Positions 16,970-24,759 of a stretch of DNA of 64,000 nucleotides are shown one piece after another; position 1 is the stretch's first letter; each line of letters opens with the position of its first letter. This DNA is from Campylobacterales bacterium (GTDB lineage Bacteria > Campylobacterota > Campylobacteria > Campylobacterales > Sulfurimonadaceae): the NCBI GenBank assembly GCA_026390165.1, contig JAPLGM010000012.1, positions 147,433-211,432 on the forward strand, given 5' to 3'. The notes below the pieces were generated by a model. That model worked only from the letters and a program-made list of their open reading frames with translations. It made no database searches and had not been told where the DNA came from. The position numbers were made by a program, and so were the translations under genes.

Positions 16970-18040
16970 ATGAAGAATAGAACAAAAGAAGAGGCCATTA
17001 AAGGGGCGTTTTTCGGTGCATTGGTCGGTGATGCTTTGTGTTTGGGGAGTCATTACGAATATGATGCTCATAAGATATACAAAGCGTATGGAAATAAGCC
17101 TCTCGAAAAATTTATGTCTCCCGGAGAGATGATGGGGGGACAAACACATGGTATTGGTTGGGGTGAGCGTAACTATCATCCTGGAAAAAGTGCGGGTGGG
17201 ACAACGGATTATGGAGATTATAATGTGGTTGTTTTAGAACATTTGAGTTCTATTACTACACCGCCAAGAGCTTTTAAGATTGCTGAACTGATTCCGCATT
17301 GGATGAATCGTCTTGAAAATGGGTGGGGGTCATGGATTTGTACGATGACGAAAGAGACTTATTCTCAAGTACGACAGGGTGTCCCCGTAGAGCGTTTAGG
17401 GGGAATTTCTAATGCGATGGCGATCCGTCATGTTGCTGCACATGGTTATTATGAGAGTGAAGAAGAGCTAGCACGTGTTGCTAGAGCGTGTATGTTTACC
17501 CATAAAAACAGTGAAGCTCTCGGAGGAGGGGAATTTTTTGCTCGTATCACCCATCGTGTCATAAATGGTGTCACACCACAAGAGGCTATTGAAGCGGTTG
17601 CCATACAAATGGGGGGCTTTTTTGAAATGAAGGTAGCACAAGCGATTGCAAAATTTACGGAAGCTACGAATAGTGACTCACCTTTATCGCGTGAACCTTT
17701 TGTGGATGATTTAGCCCTTACGAGTATGGCACGGTTATGGGATATTGGACGCTCAGAACCTATAAAAGTTGGGAAAGCCAGCCCGACCGAGGGGACACTT
17801 CCAGGGGCGGTCTATTTTATTCTTAAATACGCTAATAAAGAAGAGGGATTAAAAAGGGCTCTGCAAGCCAATGCGATGGTAGGGGGTGATAATGCGTCAC
17901 GTGCTATTGCCATTGGGATGGTGCTTGGAGCATATTACGGTGTAAATGCGATTCCATGTGAGTGGAAAGAGACGTTGGATCAGTGGGAATATTGTGAGAA
18001 CCTACTCAATACACTTCCATTATTAAAAGCTAGGGGGTAA
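16970..18040 (+). CDS. ADP-ribosylglycohydrolase family protein (J1-crystallin-like)
   Basis: A 356-residue protein of the ADP-ribosylglycohydrolase family, whose members remove ADP-ribose from proteins or related substrates using two Mg ions. The N-terminal motif GALVGDALCLGSHYEY and the C-terminal motif GGDNASRAIAIGMVLGAYYG are both clear. The second motif reads GGDxxxR instead of the GGDTD of classic hydrolases, as in the J1-crystallin branch, whose substrate is not established. Acidic metal ligands are only partly conserved, so activity is uncertain. It is followed 2 bases later by a methyltransferase gene, which suggests a shared pathway. Confidence 0.82.
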   Translation: MKNRTKEEAIKGAFFGALVGDALCLGSHYEYDAHKIYKAYGNKPLEKFMSPGEMMGGQTHGIGWGERNYHPGKSAGGTTDYGDYNVVVLEHLSSITTPPRAFKIAELIPHWMNRLENGWGSWICTMTKETYSQVRQGVPVERLGGISNAMAIRHVAAHGYYESEEELARVARACMFTHKNSEALGGGEFFARITHRVINGVTPQEAIEAVAIQMGGFFEMKVAQAIAKFTEATNSDSPLSREPFVDDLALTSMARLWDIGRSEPIKVGKASPTEGTLPGAVYFILKYANKEEGLKRALQANAMVGGDNASRAIAIGMVLGAYYGVNAIPCEWKETLDQWEYCENLLNTLPLLKARG

Positions 18041-18042
18041 GG

Positions 18043-18792
18043 ATGAAAAAAATAAATATTTACGAAACAGATACACTGGTCGCGCAATATTGCGATTTTC
18101 AATATGGAGATGACTATTTTGGAGTTGAGAATTTTGCAAAAGTATGTGCTCAAAAGGCGATTAAGTATACCAGTGACACCAAACAGCAAAATGCCTTGGA
18201 TTTAGGGTGTGCAACGGGGCGTGCATCGTTTGAACTTGCATGTGGTTTTGAACATGTAACGGGGATTGATTATTCTGAAAATTTTGTTCGTGTTGGAAAA
18301 GAGTTACAAAGAACTGGGTCTATCGGGTATTTACAAAATGGTGAAGGGGAGTTGACAACGGATAAAAAGATTGTTGTTGATGATTATGAATTTAAAAATA
18401 ATTTAGCGAAAGTGACGTTTTTTCAAGGGGATGCGTGCAATTTAGAACCTAAATTTAGTGGATATGATCTGATTATGGCAACCAATCTGATTGATCGCTT
18501 GTATGAGCCGCAGCTATTTTTGAAGAATATTCATGAGAGAATTTCCAGCGGCGGTGTCTTGGTTCTCACTTCTCCTTATACGTGGAGCGAAGAGTATACG
18601 GCGAAAGAGTTTTGGATAGGGGGGGTTAGAGATGAAAAGGGGGTAGAAATCTCAACACTTGATGGGTTGAAAAAGATATTGGAAGAAAATTTTGATCTGT
18701 TAGCTACTGAAGATGTCCCCTTTGTGATTCGTGAAACATCACGTAAATTTCAACACACGATTTCGCAAATGTCGGTGTGGAGAAAGAGGTGA
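18043..18792 (+). CDS. Putative 4-mercaptohistidine N1-methyltransferase (OvoA C-terminal type)
   Basis: A 249-residue SAM methyltransferase resembling the C-terminal half of OvoA (TIGR04345), the ovothiol enzyme. It starts with the family's YETDTLVAQYCDFQYGDDYFGV segment; the SAM site is ALDLGCATGRASFEL, followed by GIDYSENF and the DLIMATNLIDRLYEP motif. In full ovothiol synthesis a separate or fused FGE-like sulfoxide synthase makes the mercaptohistidine first; no such synthase with a DinB domain is seen in this window. The ribosome site is in the preceding stop region (GGGGTAAGG). The substrate is inferred from family only. Confidence 0.8.
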   Translation: MKKINIYETDTLVAQYCDFQYGDDYFGVENFAKVCAQKAIKYTSDTKQQNALDLGCATGRASFELACGFEHVTGIDYSENFVRVGKELQRTGSIGYLQNGEGELTTDKKIVVDDYEFKNNLAKVTFFQGDACNLEPKFSGYDLIMATNLIDRLYEPQLFLKNIHERISSGGVLVLTSPYTWSEEYTAKEFWIGGVRDEKGVEISTLDGLKKILEENFDLLATEDVPFVIRETSRKFQHTISQMSVWRKR

Positions 18793-18795
18793 AAA

Positions 18796-20427
18796 TTATA
18801 CCTTCGACTGCACCGTAATCTTTGTTGCCTCAAACAGTTCACACGCCCGTTGAATCATCGGCTCTTTGAGGACATCGGAGCCGTCGAACTCTTTTACACT
18901 TACTTCATCACATTGACTGACACAGCTTCCTACACCGATCTCGATATCTTCGACCATGGAAGAGGGGTCTGTGATGGGTGTGGGCTTTGGATCTTCTTCT
19001 ACTTTTGGTTCTCTCGTAGCTTCTTTTAGTGGTACGCTTTGGGTTACGTGGGAGCAGGGCTGAGATTTGATTTGGGTCTCTACGCCATAAATCTCACGGA
19101 CAAACTGGCGAATAATGGCGTAGCTGTGTCGTAGAAGCTCTTTGTCACTCCCTTCGGCGCAACTTTCCCACGTCAGAACACCTTCTTCATACGATACATA
19201 GCGGATAGTAGTCTCAAACGATTTGGAGAGGGCAGCATCCCGATCACGAATTTTGTCACACAGCAGATCAAAGGGGGTTTTTCTCAGTGGTGTCACAGCG
19301 ACACGGGGAGCAGTTGATTTGGGTGCAATGGTATTTTGAGGGGTAGGATGGCTAAGTGGCGTGCGCGATTCCAACGACTCGATCATTTCATCAATCTCTT
19401 TGATCTTCAATGCTTCGATCATCTTGAAGAGGATGAGGCTGATGACAAACCCCCCATCGGCATTGAGAGCAAAGAGTGTTTTAGAATCACTTAAAATCCG
19501 AAAGAATCGCTCAATAATGAGGGGGCTAAAGTGGTGGTCACCCTCATAAAGACGATCTTTTAGGTATGCGATGAGTTCATCAACGACCATTTCAGATTCG
19601 TAGGCTTCAAGCTCTTTGATCATACCAATAAGTGTAGGACGATCTTTGGCAAATACGGCATCAAAAAGGGCAGTAATGGTCTCTGGATCAAGAAGTCCGA
19701 GCATATCGGCGACCGTTTTGACATCCACGAACCCTTTGGAATAGATGATTGCTTGGTCAAGGAGGGTGAGAGTATCGCGCAAACTTCCCGATCCGCTACG
19801 TGCTAAAATATCAAGGGCTTCATTTTGAAATTCGATATTTTCGAGGTGGAGAATATGACTGAGATGGTGGACAATGTTGGGGTGGCTGATCCGTTTAAAC
19901 CGAAAATGTTGGGTACGGCTGAGAATAGTGGGGGGAAGCTTGAGGGGATCGGTTGTAGCAAGAATAAATTTTACATACGATGGAGGTTCTTCGAGAGTTT
20001 TGAGGAGGGCATTATGCGCCTCTTTGGTGAGCATATGAACTTCATCGATGATAAAAATTTTAAAATTCCCACTGGCAGGGCGGTATTTGGTATTTTCGAT
20101 AAGATCACGTATATCGTCAATTTTACGGCTTGATGCAGCATCCATTTCGATAATGTCAATATGACGACCCTCATTTGCCATAACACAGTGGACACATACA
20201 TCGCAAGGTGAGGAGGTGGGACCTTTTTCACACATCAATGATTTGGCAAAAATACGGGCAGTAGAGGTTTTCCCCGAACCACGAAGCCCTGAAAAGAGGT
20301 AGGCGTGGGATAACCGTTTGGAATCAAGGGCAAGACTGAGAGTTTGGGAAATACTCTCTTGACCAATAAGCTCTTCAAAACGTCGTGGGCGGTATTTTAG
20401 TGCTAAAACCTCTGAATTTTGAGCCAT
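18796..20427 (-). CDS. dnaX: DNA polymerase III subunit gamma/tau
   Basis: A 543-residue clamp-loader ATPase. The start is set at the ATG at 20427 (MAQNSEVLALKYRPRRF); the frame is open further upstream but that part lies inside murI. Walker A is GLRGSGKT near residues 47-54, and the zinc module has Cys at about 66, 75, 78 and 81. Walker B is IIDEVHML and sensor 1 is ILATTDPLKLPPTI. The clamp-loader domain III ends near residue 360, and the remaining C-terminal part is Pro/Thr-rich linker plus a short domain, shorter than E. coli tau. It is 10 bases after murI. Confidence 0.94.
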   Translation of the reverse strand: MAQNSEVLALKYRPRRFEELIGQESISQTLSLALDSKRLSHAYLFSGLRGSGKTSTARIFAKSLMCEKGPTSSPCDVCVHCVMANEGRHIDIIEMDAASSRKIDDIRDLIENTKYRPASGNFKIFIIDEVHMLTKEAHNALLKTLEEPPSYVKFILATTDPLKLPPTILSRTQHFRFKRISHPNIVHHLSHILHLENIEFQNEALDILARSGSGSLRDTLTLLDQAIIYSKGFVDVKTVADMLGLLDPETITALFDAVFAKDRPTLIGMIKELEAYESEMVVDELIAYLKDRLYEGDHHFSPLIIERFFRILSDSKTLFALNADGGFVISLILFKMIEALKIKEIDEMIESLESRTPLSHPTPQNTIAPKSTAPRVAVTPLRKTPFDLLCDKIRDRDAALSKSFETTIRYVSYEEGVLTWESCAEGSDKELLRHSYAIIRQFVREIYGVETQIKSQPCSHVTQSVPLKEATREPKVEEDPKPTPITDPSSMVEDIEIGVGSCVSQCDEVSVKEFDGSDVLKEPMIQRACELFEATKITVQSKV

Positions 20428-20437
20428 ACTCTTTCCT

Positions 20438-21184
20438 TTATAATTGTAGCCACTCTTTGGCAGTGCGGCGAAGCCCTTCGGGATTTTCAGAGGCAAAAAA
20501 TTTGAGTTGCGTTTTCTCAAACCGCTTTTGGAAATCGTAATGAGCCTCTAAATATTCAACAATCGCTTCGCCCGAGTGGATGAGGGTGCTTTTCCCTTGA
20601 AAATAGGATTCTATTGTTTTCGCAATGAGGGGAAAATGGGTACATCCTAGGATAATCGCATCGGGTGCTTGGGTTAGATGTCCGAAATAGTGGTGTAAAG
20701 TACTTTGAAGAACTTCCCCCTCATACAACCCCTCTTCAACGATGGGGACAAGCAAGCCTGTTGCAATGGCACTAAGATTATGGTATCCAAGGGCATTTAA
20801 CCCCTTTTCGTAAGCACGTGAATTGACCGTTGCTTTGGTTCCGAGGATCAAAATAGACGCATTGGTATCGGGGATAGCATTTTTGAGCGCCAATACTCCC
20901 GGTTCGACGACTCCGATCACGTCATGATCACTTTGCAACCGCATCTCATCAAGGGCGTATGCACTGACGGTATTACAAGCAGTGATGAGTAAATCTATCT
21001 CAAAGTTTTTAAAAAATTCAATCGCTTCAAGGGAGTAGCGGATAATGGTATTTTGATCTTTGACCCCATACGGAACGCGCGCGGTATCGCCGAAGTAAAT
21101 GATCTCTTCAAAAAGGTGATGTTCTAATAGTGATTTGACGACACTTAAGCCCCCAACGCCACTATCGAAAACACCAACACGCAT
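20438..21184 (-). CDS. murI: Glutamate racemase
   Basis: A 248-residue enzyme that makes D-glutamate for peptidoglycan. Both catalytic cysteines are in their motifs: ITACNTVSAYA and ILGCTHFPLI. The N-terminal VGVFDSGVGGLSVVKSL and the VPYGVKD loop complete the family signature. The length matches the ~255 of Helicobacter MurI. Its ATG abuts the rho stop codon with no gap, so rho, murI and dnaX form an operon. Confidence 0.95.
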   Translation of the reverse strand: MRVGVFDSGVGGLSVVKSLLEHHLFEEIIYFGDTARVPYGVKDQNTIIRYSLEAIEFFKNFEIDLLITACNTVSAYALDEMRLQSDHDVIGVVEPGVLALKNAIPDTNASILILGTKATVNSRAYEKGLNALGYHNLSAIATGLLVPIVEEGLYEGEVLQSTLHHYFGHLTQAPDAIILGCTHFPLIAKTIESYFQGKSTLIHSGEAIVEYLEAHYDFQKRFEKTQLKFFASENPEGLRRTAKEWLQL

Positions 21185-22516
21185 TTATTTACTCGACTCG
21201 TTCATGCTATCAAGAAATTCGGTATTGCTTTTACTCTTGAGCATGGTGCTGTAGAGAAAACGAAGTGCTTCGACTTCATCCTCTTGTTTGTGCAACATTG
21301 AGCGGAGGATAAAGACTTTTTGCAATACATCGCTACCCAAGAGAAGCTCTTCTTTACGAGTACCCGATTTGAGAATATCAATAGCAGGGAAGATACGGCG
21401 TTCAGCAATTTTACGTCCCAGTACGACTTCGGAGTTTCCTGTCCCTTTGAACTCTTCGAAAATAACTTCATCCATTTTACTACCCGTTTCAACGAGTGCG
21501 GTGGCAATAATCGTCAAACTTCCACCATTTTCGATATTCCGTGCTGCACCGAAGAAACGTTTTGGTTTGTGCAATGCGTTGGCATCGACTCCCCCTGAGA
21601 GGACTTTACCTGAGCTTGGGGTGACGGTATTGTAGGCACGGGCAAGGCGGGTGATCGAGTCAAGAAGGATAACGACATCTTTACCCAACTCTACGCGACG
21701 TTTTGCTCTCTCGATGACCATTTCAGCAACTTTGACATGGTTTTTGGCAGGTTCATCAAACGTGGAGCTGTACACTTCCCCTTTGACAGAGCGCTCCATA
21801 TCGGTAACTTCTTCAGGACGCTCATCCACGAGGAGAACCATTAGTTCTATCTCAGGGTGATTGTTCGTGATCCCATGAGCAATCTCTTTCATAAGCTCTG
21901 TTTTACCCGAGCGTGGAGGGGCTACGATAAGACCGCGTTGCCCTTTACCGATAGGGGAGAATAGATCCATCATCCGCCCTGTGAGCTTGATTGGCTGATA
22001 TTCAAGCTTGATTTGCTCCAGCGCATACAAAGGGGTGAGATTTTCAAATAATGGACGTTTTTTGGACTCTTCAGGGGGAAGATAGTTGATCGCTTCGACT
22101 TTTAGAAGGGCGTAGTAACGCTCTTGATCTTTGGGTGCGCGCACTTGACCTGTAACGATATCTCCATTACGAAGGGCAAAACGACGAATTTGAGTGCTAG
22201 AAACGTATGCATCGTGCATCGAATCGCTAAACCCCTGATCGACAGCACGTAAAAAGCCGTACCCATCTTGCATAATCTCCAAAATTCCTGTAAAGAGGAT
22301 AAATCCCCCTTGCTGTACTTGAGTCTTAAGGATTTCAAAAATCAAATCTTGACGTTTAAGTTCATTGGGATCTTCAACGTTGAGAGAGTTGGCAATCTCT
22401 AAGAGATCTTCGAGTTTTTTGGTTCTAAGACCTTCGATGGTGAACCCTTCGACAGGGGTGTGAGTACGATTTTTGGAGTTATTTCGAGGAGTAGGGGTTT
22501 TTACGTTTTCGCTCAT
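21185..22516 (-). CDS. rho: Transcription termination factor Rho
   Basis: A 443-residue hexameric RNA helicase. The N-terminal RNA-binding fold has [12 protein letters not shown] and the [12 protein letters not shown] strand. The ATPase core has Walker [13 protein letters not shown] (here PPRSGKT rather than the usual PPKAGKT), Walker [17 protein letters not shown], the Q-loop region [13 protein letters not shown], and the R-loop near the [11 protein letters not shown] segment. The length is close to the E. coli 419 with a short N-terminal extension. It is first in the rho-murI-dnaX cluster; about 230 bases without a gene precede it, shared with the divergent FGE-like gene. Confidence 0.96.
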   Translation of the reverse strand: MSENVKTPTPRNNSKNRTHTPVEGFTIEGLRTKKLEDLLEIANSLNVEDPNELKRQDLIFEILKTQVQQGGFILFTGILEIMQDGYGFLRAVDQGFSDSMHDAYVSSTQIRRFALRNGDIVTGQVRAPKDQERYYALLKVEAINYLPPEESKKRPLFENLTPLYALEQIKLEYQPIKLTGRMMDLFSPIGKGQRGLIVAPPRSGKTELMKEIAHGITNNHPEIELMVLLVDERPEEVTDMERSVKGEVYSSTFDEPAKNHVKVAEMVIERAKRRVELGKDVVILLDSITRLARAYNTVTPSSGKVLSGGVDANALHKPKRFFGAARNIENGGSLTIIATALVETGSKMDEVIFEEFKGTGNSEVVLGRKIAERRIFPAIDILKSGTRKEELLLGSDVLQKVFILRSMLHKQEDEVEALRFLYSTMLKSKSNTEFLDSMNESSK

Positions 22517-22750
22517 TAGTGAAGAAGCCTTAATATAAGTAGATTTGTGTTGACAGGAGAAAGGTGTAGAATTTGCTTCAAAAGCAATTTTTTGGTTATT
22601 GACATTATAATCAATGGGGGATAGGTTGTCAAGTTTGGGAAGAATATGGGATAATACTATACGAAGAAAGAGGGCGGGGTGTTAATGTGAACACTTTTTG
22701 CTTAGGGTTGGATACTATAAATTTAAAGATATACGCTAAAAAGGTCTGTT

Positions 22751-23557
22751 TTGTTCGATTTTTTAAAAAAGAAACCCGAAATCGTTCCTGTAAGTGAGCT
22801 GATTGTCGAAACCCCTAGAAACTTTATTAACTCAATCGGTATGGAATTTCTTTATATTGATGGGGGGGAGTTTACGATGGGGCGAAATCCACAATACGGG
22901 GAGGGGGGAGAAGTCGAATCTCCGCCACATACGGTGAAGCTTAAAGGATTTTGGATCTCTAAATTTCCTGTTACGCAGGAGCAGTATTTTAAACTCACAC
23001 GGGTGAATCCTTCCTACTTTAAAAATGATAAAGTTGAAGAGGAGAGTTCTCGTCAACACCCTGTTGAGCAGGTGAGCTGGTTTGATGCTAAAGCATACGT
23101 CGAACTCATTAACCGTTATGAGGGGAAAACACACTTTTACGCCCTTCCTAGTGAAGCACAATGGGAGTATGTCGCCAAAGCAGGGGGGAATACCCGTTTT
23201 ACGTTCGGCGATTCAGAAGCGCAGTTGGATGAGTATGCGGTGTATGAATACAGTACCAATGCCAAAACAGCAGTAGTGGGGGAAAAGCTTCCTAACCGTT
23301 TGGGAATTTACGATCTCTTGGGGAATGTATGGGAGTGGTGCGAGGATGATTTTTTCGCCAATTATATGGGTGCCCCCTTGGATGGTTCACCCCGTATTGG
23401 CGGTGCTGAGGCGGAATCGTTCAAAGTCCGTCGAGGTGGGAGCTATAAAACAAGTTATATGTGTCTACGCAGTTCGTTTCGGGGATATTCACGTCCCGAT
23501 TACGCGTCGAATGAGACGGGGTTAAGGCTTGTTATTAATGGGAATCCGTTTCAGTAA
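22751..23557 (+). CDS. FGE/SUMF1-fold (formylglycine-generating enzyme domain) protein
   Basis: A 268-residue protein filled by the FGE-sulfatase fold: SIGMEFLYIDGGEFTMG, PPHTVKLKGFWISKFPVTQEQY, LPSEAQWEYVAKAG, YDLLGNVWEWCEDDF and KVRRGGSYKTSYMCLRS are all standard motifs. True formylglycine-generating enzymes need two cysteines near the end; here only one (YMCLRSS) is present and the first is replaced (GGSYKTS). It may therefore not be a sulfatase activator. There is no signal peptide and no sulfatase nearby. The start codon is TTG. The last 15 codons are repeated 750 bases downstream (see the entry at 24255). Confidence 0.85.
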   Translation: MFDFLKKKPEIVPVSELIVETPRNFINSIGMEFLYIDGGEFTMGRNPQYGEGGEVESPPHTVKLKGFWISKFPVTQEQYFKLTRVNPSYFKNDKVEEESSRQHPVEQVSWFDAKAYVELINRYEGKTHFYALPSEAQWEYVAKAGGNTRFTFGDSEAQLDEYAVYEYSTNAKTAVVGEKLPNRLGIYDLLGNVWEWCEDDFFANYMGAPLDGSPRIGGAEAESFKVRRGGSYKTSYMCLRSSFRGYSRPDYASNETGLRLVINGNPFQ

Positions 23558-23558
23558 A
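23510..23558 (+). repeat. Direct repeat copy 1 (tail of FGE-like gene)
   Basis: The last codons and stop of the FGE-like gene. The same 49-base stretch recurs at 24258-24306 with 43 matches; most differences are silent, so the two encode nearly the same peptide (NETGLRL, then V/I, then INGNPF, then Q/H). Confidence 0.85.
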
Positions 23559-23637
23559 GGTTCCGCACGGACTCTTCATACCGCTAATTAACGGTTGATA
23601 GTGTAAAATTTAAATTAAGAAAATAGAAGGTGTATCC

Positions 23638-23802
23638 ATGGCATTTAAAATGACCAAAAACGGTAAAGTTGTTAAAACATACTTTCGTGGCAAACTTCCT
23701 AAAGCTGTTATAACGGCAGTAGAAAACAATCCCAAAGGCGATCAAGCCGTCCAAAGAGCGATAAATATTATTAAAAACGCTAAGGTGGTGTGGGATTTTT
23801 AA
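23638..23802 (+). CDS. Small protein of unknown function (54 residues)
   Basis: A 54-residue basic protein starting MAFKMTKNGKVVKTYFRGKL. A GAAGGTG ribosome site lies 5 bases before the ATG. It reads as a strand pair followed by a helix (AVITAVENNPKGDQAVQRAINIIKNA). I know no family. Its stop overlaps the start of the acetyltransferase by 8 bases, which suggests translational coupling, much like an antitoxin-acetyltransferase arrangement; it has no clear ribbon-helix-helix pattern, so this is only a possibility. Confidence 0.6.
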   Translation: MAFKMTKNGKVVKTYFRGKLPKAVITAVENNPKGDQAVQRAINIIKNAKVVWDF

Positions 23803-24253
23803 GCCTAAAAAGTTTGTAGCTACTAAGCTTCCGATCAGTTACCTCACAAAAACCTCCACAGAACAAGAGCGCCAGTTCATCAAGCAACTCTCTTCATCCG
23901 CCGAAAAAGGTTCAATTGTTGTCTATGCTCTTGAACTCGAAGGTACTTTAGCAGGACTCATTGGCTTGTCAGCATCACGGGTTGATTCAATCTCTACGGT
24001 TCAAATCGATTACCTCTATGTCTCTAGTGAGCATCGTGGGAATATTTTTGAAGAACTCTCCAATACCAAAATATCTACCTATCTAATCGATTTGGCTATT
24101 GTATTGGCAAAGAAAATCAGCTCTGAAGTTGGAGTGAGATGGCTTGCTCTCGTTCCCGATAATGATAAGCTTGAAGAGTTTTATACCAAAGAATTTGGTT
24201 TCAAACCTCACAATGATAGAGATAAGCAACGATATTTATTTTTGAAGATTTAA
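23795..24253 (+). CDS. GNAT-family acetyltransferase with apparent non-standard start
   Basis: An open frame of up to 152 residues encoding a GNAT-like fold: strand VVYALELEGTLAGLIGLSAS, strand TVQIDYLYVSSEHRGN (acetyl-CoA-binding region), a helix, then WLALVPDNDKLEEFYTKEFGFKP, the typical final GNAT segment. No ATG, GTG or TTG exists before residue ~58, and starting there would delete the first strands. The best start is an ATT at 23795, placed 6 bases after a strong AGGTGG site and overlapping the previous stop. Alternatives are a frameshift mutation or a shift at TTT-TAA-G joining it to the small gene. Confidence 0.6.
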   Translation: MFKPKKFVATKLPISYLTKTSTEQERQFIKQLSSSAEKGSIVVYALELEGTLAGLIGLSASRVDSISTVQIDYLYVSSEHRGNIFEELSNTKISTYLIDLAIVLAKKISSEVGVRWLALVPDNDKLEEFYTKEFGFKPHNDRDKQRYLFLKI

Positions 24254-24254
24254 A

Positions 24255-24305
24255 ATGAATGAGACGGGCTTGCGTCTTATTATTAATGGGAATCCGTTTC
24301 ACTAA
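24255..24305 (+). pseudogene. Detached tail of an FGE-like gene (direct repeat copy 2)
   Basis: Fifteen codons plus stop encode the same ending as the FGE-like gene upstream, beginning at an ATG that directly follows the acetyltransferase stop. It overlaps the last bases of ychJ on the other strand. It looks like the remains of a second FGE-like copy rather than a functional gene. The six base differences from copy 1 are mostly silent, so the copies have been separate for some time. Confidence 0.7.
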
Positions 24306-24696
24306 ACTCTCCGTCCTCATAGAGCCATTTCCCCCCTACCTTTAAAAATCGGCTTTTTTCGCGCATTATTCCCTCGGATAGTTTTGCCTCAAACGTCACG
24401 AATGCTTCTGTCTCACTCTCTGTAAAATCGAGAATCTTAAGCCCAATAAATCGGGTAGTATGACAAAATTCCAAAATAGAGTCTCTCCATACTAAGGTAT
24501 CATTGGTAAAATCAACATTATCGGGATGGGTCGTGTGGATGATGTAATCGGCAAGATGCAATGCGTAGGCGCTGTAGCGAGAACGCATCAGTTTAAAAGC
24601 GGTGGAGGGCAAACTGCCACGATGGTAGGGTTGACAACATTTCTTATATTTTTCACCGCTGTGACAGGGGCAGGGGGCGTTGGGGGAGTGTTTCAT
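24283..24696 (-). CDS. ychJ: YchJ family protein with SEC-C motif
   Basis: A 137-residue protein with an N-terminal SEC-C zinc motif (PCPCHSGEKYKKCCQPYH) and the YchJ NTF2-like domain (AFKLMRSRYSAYALHLADYI, then FEAKLSEGIMREKSRFLKVGGKWLYEDGE). The E. coli homologue has two SEC-C motifs; here the C-terminal one is absent, so this is the short form. The function is unknown; SEC-C motifs bind zinc and are found in SecA. The 3' end is overlapped by the FGE-tail repeat. Confidence 0.88.
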   Translation of the reverse strand: MKHSPNAPCPCHSGEKYKKCCQPYHRGSLPSTAFKLMRSRYSAYALHLADYIIHTTHPDNVDFTNDTLVWRDSILEFCHTTRFIGLKILDFTESETEAFVTFEAKLSEGIMREKSRFLKVGGKWLYEDGEFSETDSH

Positions 24697-24759
24697 AGGA
24701 AAATCTTACACTATGCCATATTTTATCTCCCTTAGAAGGGGGTGAGCTATAATCTCATC

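Noticed and set aside
20428..20520. N-terminal extension of dnaX
   Set aside because: The extra codons lie inside murI and do not match the DnaX start; MAQNSEVLALKYRPRRF is the normal beginning.
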